This document shows, one piece after another, positions 57,339 through 64,000 of a stretch of 64,000 nt of DNA. The notes beneath the pieces are model-generated. The model did not search any database. It was not told the origin of the DNA and was given only the letters and a program-made list of their open reading frames with translations. The stretch lies in the NCBI RefSeq assembly GCF_000315625.1, contig NW_005434622.1:62001-126000 (forward strand). The letters are read 5' to 3'. Source of the stretch: Guillardia theta CCMP2712. Taxonomy: Eukaryota; Cryptophyceae; Pyrenomonadales; Geminigeraceae. How positions within the stretch are numbered: position 1 is the stretch's first letter; each line of letters opens with the position of its first letter. The position numbers and the translations under genes were made by a program.

Positions 57339-58420
57339 CCGAGTCTGACGACTCGGAACCGGTCGCTACGGTCCTCGTGGTAGTACTACGGTAACCGGGG
57401 GACCCTCCTTGCTGTAGTCTCCGAGCAGCCTCCTCGCAGCCTCCTCGTGACACTCATCATCATACACGATCGACTCAGTCAATCTGTGAGTGAAAGGATT
57501 GACAGCCGTTGAGTTCATTTTGACAAACGAAGTCACAGCAGTTCTCTCTTTACTCAAAGTTTTAAGTTAAAATCAGTCCTGAGTTCTCTCAGGTTGATGG
57601 GCAAAGTAACTTGCTCAAGTGAAAAGTTTGGGGGACAGTAGTTGGCCGTATAGGGTTGGTTTTCACTGTCTTTTACCTTCTCGCAGTATGGCGTGCCCGC
57701 CTGCCAGTAGTGAGTGTCCATTTTTTCAACCTTCACTTAAAACTGTGCGCAGGACCATTCCTCCGGGCCGCGCCGCGCTGGCAGCAAAGGACAGGGAGGC
57801 CTCACTGTGATTGTCCTCGTCGGCTCTCAGGCGCCGGGCCCGGGCCGCGCCGGACCCGGTGACCGTCTGGCCGGGCCCGGCCGGGCGGCGGATCGGCGGA
57901 CTCGGGACGGTGGTAGGCTAGCGTACCCCGGTGAGTTCACTGCCGCAGTCTGACACATGAAGAGGGGTGGTCAGAGGTCTGGGTGGGTCCATTGAAAGCC
58001 AGGGTGATTGAACGGAGGGTGGGTAGTCGCATGACAATGACAAAAGTTTTATGGGGTGGCGAAATTTTGGGGGTAGTAGGCGAGATGTACGGGTACTGTA
58101 GTAGTAGGAGGGGTGCTAGAAACAAACTCGGGTAGGGGTCATTGCTTGGTAGGTGGGGTAGCAAGGGTCCTGAACGTGCGTGGGCCCACTGGAGAAAACT
58201 TTTGACTAAAACCTCAAATACCATCAAGGGTCAATATGCTTCTCACAATATTAACTCAACAAAAATAATCCTAAATATTTGTACTGTATTATTGGTATAA
58301 ACATATTTGCTACTAAGAAAATGGTTAATGGGTGGGTCTAATCACTAATTTAGAACTTTCACGGATTAACCCCTTTCGAAAAACTGGGCTGAAGGGCGAG
58401 GAAAAAACCGCGGTGGCGCC
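57339..58420. other. Divergent intergenic region holding repeat copy D
   Basis: Between the beta-helix and SAP-KH gene starts. Contains repeat copy D (57540-57905), a G-rich stretch with GGTGGGGTAGCAAGG (58151) and an AT-rich stretch about 58210-58370. No gene. Confidence 0.55.
57540..57905. repeat. GC-rich mosaic repeat, copy D (rearranged)
   Basis: Has TTTACTCAAAGTTTTAAGTT in the same orientation as copy C, but AGTTTGGGGGACAGTAGTTG plus GGCCGTATAG...TTTTCACTGTC in the opposite orientation, then CTTCACTTAAAACTGTGCGC and a hyper-GC block. The mixed orientation shows rearrangement relative to copy C. Confidence 0.65.
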
Positions 58421-60875
58421 ATGGATTTGTCGAAAGTGGCGTCGTTGAAGGCAAGTGGGCTATGGAGATGGCAGGGCATAATGCACATGAATGTTGAGAT
58501 TGTGCTTAAACATGCTGTTCTGCCTTCAAAGTTCTTCCTTCCTTCTGTGTCATAAATCAGAATTTCGTTGCCTTCGCCAGTGCGATGGATATTTCTCTGT
58601 CACGTGTTGGAAACTATTTCTACTGTTTGTTTGCCAGGAGACATGTGTATTGTGCATTGAGATGTTCTCATTTGATGTTGTGATAGAGTGGGATTGTTTT
58701 TTTATGTTGAAGGTATTGCGACTTTCTCGGTTCACTTACCGTACTGGATCCACTTTTACATGAACGAAATAGTGTTGTGTAGGAGATCTCCCTGCTTGAT
58801 CCTCTATGCTGCCAACCAATCATTGGCAAGTAGATCATCATGGTGTTGTCTGCTGTGACTCTGAGCTTCTCTGATTGGATAAATCGGTCCTGACTCCCGG
58901 TGCCAGGTTGTAGAACTCAAGAAGGAGCTTGAGTCGAGGGGCCTTGATTCGAAAGGCTTGAAAGCGGACCTCGTTGCGAGGCTTTCAGAGGCCTTGAAGA
59001 ACGAGCAAGGTTGAGCAGCGTGCGATGCACCGCTAGAAAGCTGATGCTGGCTTGCAGGACCTGACTCGGAGGCTGGAACGAAGGAGCCGTCGGTAGTGGA
59101 AAGCAATTCTGAGGCGAAGGAGTCAAGTGCGAGCGATGCCAAGGATGTGAATGGCATAGATGCTGATAGCAAGCAGCCAAGTCAGCCTGCAGATGAGTCG
59201 CAAGCGGATGTGAAGCCTCCAGCGGAAGTGGCTGCTCCTGCCAAAGATGCCCCAGCAACCAAGAGTCGGCTGAGAAAGGCGATGATGCTTCTGGAAAGAG
59301 GACAAGGGAGGAAGATGATGATGAAGACGCCAGCAAGAGATCAAAGGCAGACGATTCACAAGCGCCTGCTGCCAATGAAGCGCAGGTGGGGTCCAGGTGG
59401 GAGGAGGAATTGTTGACTGACGTTGTTTACAGGCCCATGTCGGACCACCTTCCTATCCGCCTCCAGGTACTTCAACTTCACCGTCGTTTCATACTTGACA
59501 CCCTGACGATCCTGCCTCTTGTGCAGCGAGCTCTGCGCCTGGCGATGCACAGCCAACCCACGACGCCACGGCGACTGCTGCTGCGCTCCCTCCTCCAGCC
59601 TATCCCCCTCCTGGCCAAGCCCCTCCAGCGTATCCTCCACCTGCTGGAGCCCCTCCATACGCTCCTCCTTCTGAACAGCCTCCTTCATATGATAATGCAC
59701 AAGCTGCTGGCCAGGTAAACACACGACATTCTTCCTCCTTCGTATCTGAAAAAGATTCTAGCAGGCAGATTCCAATCAGCAGGTAACCCGCTGTTGGATT
59801 CATGTTGATGTTTACAAGCTGACGTTTGTGTTTCTCTCCTACCCGTCACTGCACAGGCATACTATGATCCGAACTATGCGTGAGTCAAGTCTTTCTCTGA
59901 CGAAATAAATTTGACATTTTTATCGAACGAAGGTATTATTGGCAACAATACAATTACGCGCAATATTATCAAGGTTACGGTGCATATCCTGGTTATGGTA
60001 AACATTGGCATCTTTTCTTGTCTTCATACTAAATTGTTGCTGTAGAGCAATACGGGGGAGCAGGGGTGACTCAAACGGTTGTGGTGGAGGTGCCTAACGA
60101 CAAAGTTGGCCTGGTGATCGGAAAGGGCGGTTGTACCATCAAGGAGCTGCAACAGCGCACTGGTTGTAAGATGCAAATCACGCCTGATGCAGCCTGGGCT
60201 GGCAAGTCAGATCCAAGACCGATACAGCTGCAAGGAACTGAGCAGCAGATTTATTGGGTGGAGCAGCTGATCGCCGAGAAGATCAACATTCCGATTGAAA
60301 ACATCCTTCAGACGCAACAGGTCAAGCCTGGCCTACCACCTCCAGCAGATATGGGGCTTGCCCAATACGGGATGCCTCCTCCTTATGGTTGAATCTTGAC
60401 TTGTTGTTCCTGCTTGTTTCTCACCCTCCTTCCCAGGGGCCCCGACAGCCGACCCACCTGTGGGCGCTTTCCAGACTTTCATCATCAAGGTCCCCAACGA
60501 CAAGGTTGGGCTGGTGATCGGAAAAGGTGGATGTACTATCAAGGAGATTCAACAGCGATCTGGAGTCAAGATGCAAATCACTCCCGATGCCGCTTGGGCT
60601 GGAAGGGCGGAACCCAGACCAGTCCAGGTCCAGGGAACCTCACAGCAGATCTACTGGGCGAAGTATTTGATCGCTGAGAAAGTCAATTTACCGATCGAAC
60701 AGCTTGAGACAGTCGAGGCACCACCAGGTCGAACAGTGACAGATCCTGTTTGTTTGAATTCATCCACCTTTCGATCTCCTTTCTTTCCTTGTTTCCTTGT
60801 TGTGAACGTTGCAATCTTTTGCTGCAAGCCGCTGAATATTTTTTTTTTGCTTTACAGGTAGTTAGGATTCTTTGA
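58421..60875 (+). CDS. SAP domain plus two KH domains, FUBP-like nucleic-acid-binding protein
   Basis: Exon 1 (ATG 58421, MDLSKVASLK) is followed by a 456-nt GC-AG intron (58451-58906), then VVELKKELESRGLDSKGLKA and DLVARLSEALKNEQ complete a SAP DNA/RNA-binding helix pair. A Ser/Lys/Glu linker follows, with an apparent frame change near 59265 before KRTREEDDDEDASKRSKADD, an NLS-like region. A Pro/Tyr-rich part (AYPPPGQAPPAYPPP, YYWQQYNYAQYYQGYGAYPG) leads to KH1: VPNDKVGLVIGKGGCTIKEL with GCKMQITPDAAWAG, and KH2: VPNDKVGLVIGKGGCTIKEI with GVKMQITPDAAWAG. Both carry the GKGG loop that contacts single-stranded nucleic acid. The last exon ends TDPVVRIL with TGA at 60875. Likely nuclear, in transcription or pre-mRNA processing. 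Confidence 0.82.
58451..58906 (+). other. GC-AG intron splitting the SAP domain
   Basis: Donor TTGAAG|GCAAGT, acceptor GTGCCAG|GTT. Removal joins SKVASLK to VVELKKELESRGL, an excellent SAP motif, in phase 0. No GT donor nearby gives the same join. Confidence 0.75.
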
Positions 60876-61761
60876 ATATTGTAAAATGTGAAAGCGGGGA
60901 ACCCATCGAAGAGCAATGAATCGATTGCTTGATCAAGAAATAAATCTGGATGTTTGCGACCGCTTAGTCGCAAAACCCGAAAGAAGTGGCAGGTTTCTTT
61001 AGAATACAATTTCTTTTGATTCACTTGCATTGCTTCTTTTTCTTGATTTTCTCTCTCTTTCGCTTCAAGCACTTGACCTGTTGTTATTTTTTTCATTCAG
61101 CTTCATTCACGCGCTATTGTGAGACGGAACAGTATTACCTCTCCTCTTGTGCTTATCATTTGCTTTCAATGGCACCGCTTTGCACTCACATTATGCTATT
61201 GGCAAATCGACAGAGGGAGGACATATGACAGCGGAAGTTTTGAAAACAGTCACGTAAGACAATCATCAATTCTCGTGTTTCTCGCTTGCAAAGTCACTTT
61301 GGTGCTGTGTTGGAGATCTCTGCTTGTTGGTTTCTCACTGATTGGTTTCACCTGTGACTGCTGTGGACATGCTGTGATACTGAAATATCTTTGCAGCGAC
61401 GTAGCTCGGCATGCGATCGTGCCTGAGTCAGTTGGACCACCACAGGCAATTGAAAGATGTTGATTTGCAATCTTGTTTCCCAACCATGGCCAACGTCTCA
61501 GCAATGACGTTTTTTGTGTTTAGGCTCTTGACGATTAGAAGCAGACAGCCTCTGACTTCATCCGCCTGTCGCTAACACGAACCTTAACAGACAAGCTGAG
61601 ACTGTGATCAGCTTGATTGACATGTCGGGTGGTGAATGAGGGTGTGGAGATCGGGAGGGCTAGTTGAGGAGGGCAGTCAAGAACGAGTTTTCCTCTCTTG
61701 TCTCTTCGGCTTTCAGTCTCTGAGATTAAACACTCGATGCGCTTGCAGCCGTTAAATCTCG
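60876..61761. other. Convergent 3' intergenic region
   Basis: AT-richer flank downstream of the SAP-KH gene, with AATAAA within GAAATAAATCTGG (about 60940), a likely polyadenylation signal. Small ORFs show no protein character. Confidence 0.6.
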
Positions 61762-63570
61762 TCAGGCGAGGCGGAGGCGCAGGAATGTCATGTCGTTGTC
61801 CACGGTTTGAGGAGGTGCAGGTCCGAAGAGGAATCGGGTGAGAGTCTTGGCGTCGATCTTGTACACGTTGAAGGCATAGGATGGCTAGCAGGGTAAGAGG
61901 GGGAGGGGGAAAAAATCAGGAGCTACCTGGGCATGCGGCTTCATCTCTCGGAAGAAGGAGCACAACCTAGCGAGCCCTGGAAGCAGGTCAGGAGCTGCAG
62001 GAGCAGGAGCAGGAGATGACGAAATCCGTCGATCCAGGAGAGCATCTTAGGCATGTCGTGGAGGACCTGAACCTGCTCCTGCCGTCACCTCGGACTAGAC
62101 TTCCTCGTGCTTGCCTGCCCCGTCACGAGCTGCGTCCGAAGATGCTCCGAGACGGTGAGCAGCCGGATGAGAAACCTCGCCTGCCTCCTGCGACATGTTG
62201 GGTGGCGCCGACAGCGGCATGGTTGGACCTGTAGACGAGCTCGTAGTGCGCGTTCCAGTTGCCAGGCGCGTGACTGTTGTAGACGGGCTGGAGCATGCTG
62301 GCGCCAATGCAGAAGTAGCCGGGGAAGAGAAGGACATTGACCTCCTGCGAGAGGGAGGAGGAGGAGGAGGAAGAGGGGGAGGAGGAGGAGGAGGAGGGTC
62401 ACGCAGACAGGACCGCGGGAGGGCGAGGTGGCAGACAGCAGGTGGTGGAAGGGTGAGGAGGGGGGAGGAGGAGAAGTCAGGGAGTAAAGATAGAAGAGCG
62501 AGGACGATGCCTGTATGTGCCTTGGCCGTGACACCCCCGAGACCGAACTGCGAGGGAGGATGAGGAGGGAGAGGGGGAGGAAACGACTGCAAACCTATGC
62601 AAGTGATAGACAGAGAAGTTTGAGTTGCTGCTGATGCCATGGCTCGGGGGGTTTCCTAAGACTTTGTGAGAAATGCTGCGATTGACGAGGGCAGGAGCAG
62701 AGGGAGGAGGTGGAAAGGGAGATGGAGGAGACAAATCGAAGGAGAGCGAGGAGGAAGAGAGAAGAGTAGGAGAAGAGATACAGGAGGAGGTGGAGAGGTG
62801 AAACTGCAGAGCGAATAGGAGCAGGAGGAGTGAGCAGAGGCGGGAGGGAAAGGTGCATACCAAGACCGAAGTAGGAGACGTAGAAGACTGGTCTTTGTTC
62901 GCTTGTTGCGTTCGAGCGGATCCTTTCCGTCTCCTCCGTCATGAAAGTCTTGAGAGCTGGGAGACCCTGGAGGAGCAGGGGGTGAGCTGGAGTAGTCACG
63001 TGCTCTAGAGCTCTACCTGCCCCCAGTCAAGGGAGCTGTCGACGAGGTGGCCGAACCCCAGCTGGGGACCTCCAGCGAGGCGGTTGAAGAAGGGGATGAA
63101 GTAGGGGAAGGAGCTTAGGACCTCTGCTGATACCGCCATGGTCGCAGCTACGATGGAGAGGAGGAGGAGGAGGAGGAGCGAGCGAGGAGCCGAGGCGGAG
63201 TCCCATCCTCGAAGCAACTTACCGCAGAGGCCGCAAAGGATGTAGAGGGGAGGGTACACAGGGAGCATGTGCCTGTGCCCGATGTTGAGGTTCTGGTTGA
63301 CGGCGACGAGGGAGTAGATGAAGATCAGAACGAGAAGTGGGGTCATGCGCCGCAGGAACCGACGGAGGTCTCCTCCTGGCGACGACAGGATGAGCATGCA
63401 GACGGCGAGGGAGAGGAGGAGGAAGACTCCACTGGGAGTCTTGACGAGCATGGCGTACGGAAAGAAGAAGCGCCAGCCCGCTGTGCCATGCTCCCCTGCG
63501 AGGAAGCAAGCTCGAGCGTTGGTGCTGCAACAAATTGTGAGTAGAGATGTACGAGGGCGAGAGCGAGAAA

Positions 63571-63603
<33 letters not shown>

Positions 63604-64000
63604 ACGAGCGACGCTTGCCTGAGGAACGCGTAGCTCATGCCGTATAGCAGAGCTTCAGGAAGGAGCTTGTGCTTCTTCGCGAGCTGGACCAGCAGTTGCG
63701 GAATTCCTTCCAGCTTGCCGTGCTGACTGCCGAGACCTGCGTCCCAGTTGCTCTTCCACTGCCGACACTCGAGGTGATTGAAGGCGGAAAAGCGGAAGCC
63801 ATAGCAGCCCCAGACAGCAAGAAAGGAGCAGGCGACTGCGACGGCTACAGCGAGGAGGAGGAGGAGGAGGCGACTGAGGATCTTTCTGCTGCACAAGGCC
63901 GGGAGCTTGAGAAGGAGGAGGAGAAGGGCGATGGGAGCCATGATCACCCCGCTGTGCTTCGCGACAATGACAGACCCCACGCTGCATCCTGCGACGAGAG
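61762..64000 (-). CDS. Multipass membrane glycosyltransferase, GT39/GT87-like (5' partial)
   Basis: Runs off the right edge. The first visible exon reads SVIVAKHSGVIMAPIALLL, the 'alltKysgll.p' helix typical of dolichyl-phosphate-sugar-dependent transferases. After a 94-nt GC-AG intron (63525-63618) comes STNARACFLAGEHGTAGWRF then FFPYAMLVKTPSGVF (the RsfLlGe..GWwyfFPva.lvKTP motif), helices, NIGHRHMLPVYPPLYILCG and VDSSLDWGQ, both diagnostic of this superfamily. Later exons give TEQRPVFYVSYFGLG-like and NVLLFPGYFCIGASMLQPVY, NAHYELVYRSNHAAVG, then YAFNVYKIDAKTLTRFLFGP and TGA at 61762. Expected in the ER membrane, transferring a sugar from a lipid carrier. The catalytic acidic loop near the N-terminus lies outside the window. 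Acceptor unknown. Confidence 0.72.
63525..63618 (-). other. GC-AG intron in GT39-like gene
   Basis: Minus-strand donor CTCAG|GCAAGC and acceptor TTGCAG|CACC. Removal gives YAFLSTNARACFLAGE in the expected conserved context. The intron also contains a (CTCCTG)n run. Confidence 0.75.

Overview
This is eukaryotic nuclear DNA. Almost every gene is cut by short spliceosomal introns, many of them 43-56 nt. There are no tRNA, rRNA or CRISPR features. Intergenic and intronic DNA is saturated with purine/pyrimidine microsatellites, and there are two 100-N assembly gaps (16635-16734 and 43251-43350). The gene set (algal-type RWP-RK regulators, a ciliary microtubule-inner-protein motif, mitochondrial TIM9, PI4K-beta, DEK, an intron-rich STAND ATPase) points to a flagellated unicellular alga. 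Genome style suggests a cryptophyte such as Guillardia theta; that species guess is inference, not proof.

Layout. 1-227: 3' end of an unidentified + gene. 1861-4047 (+): CAMK/SNF1-like kinase. 4162-4627 (-): TIM9. 5700-15538 (-): very large gene with a Ser-rich N-terminus, beta-sandwich repeats, a cyclic-nucleotide-binding-like domain and a NACHT-type ATPase. 17486-19656 (+): R3H-SUZ-PAM2 RNA-binding protein. 20526-23605 (-): leucine-rich-repeat protein. 24828-28728 (+): calpain with tandem beta-sandwich domains. 29314-29994 (+) and 30305-30877 (-): tail-to-tail RWP-RK paralogues. 31911-32814 (+): secreted Cys-containing protein. 33337-35076 (-): ciliary-motif/EF-hand protein. 35150-36880: GC-rich repeat and an inverted-repeat-bounded element. 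37236-38348 (+): sulfotransferase-like type II membrane protein. 38795-41481 (+): MFS transporter. 41897-44420 (-): DEK. 45599-47238 (-): coiled-coil protein. 48415-51692 (+): PI4K-beta. 52090-57338 (-): large secreted beta-helix protein. 58421-60875 (+): SAP + two KH domains. 61762-end (-): multipass GT39/GT87-like glycosyltransferase, 5' end off the window.

The genes do not form an operon or pathway; they are ordinary eukaryotic neighbours on both strands. The features most worth a second look are the NACHT/cNMP-domain gene, four independent GC-AG introns, stop-free introns of length 3n hidden inside long ORFs, an in-frame TAG inside the kinase domain, the RWP-RK inverted pair, and a mosaic GC-rich repeat present in about four copies. 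Exon models were built by eye from splice signals and protein-family motifs; outer limits of genes are firmer than every internal junction.
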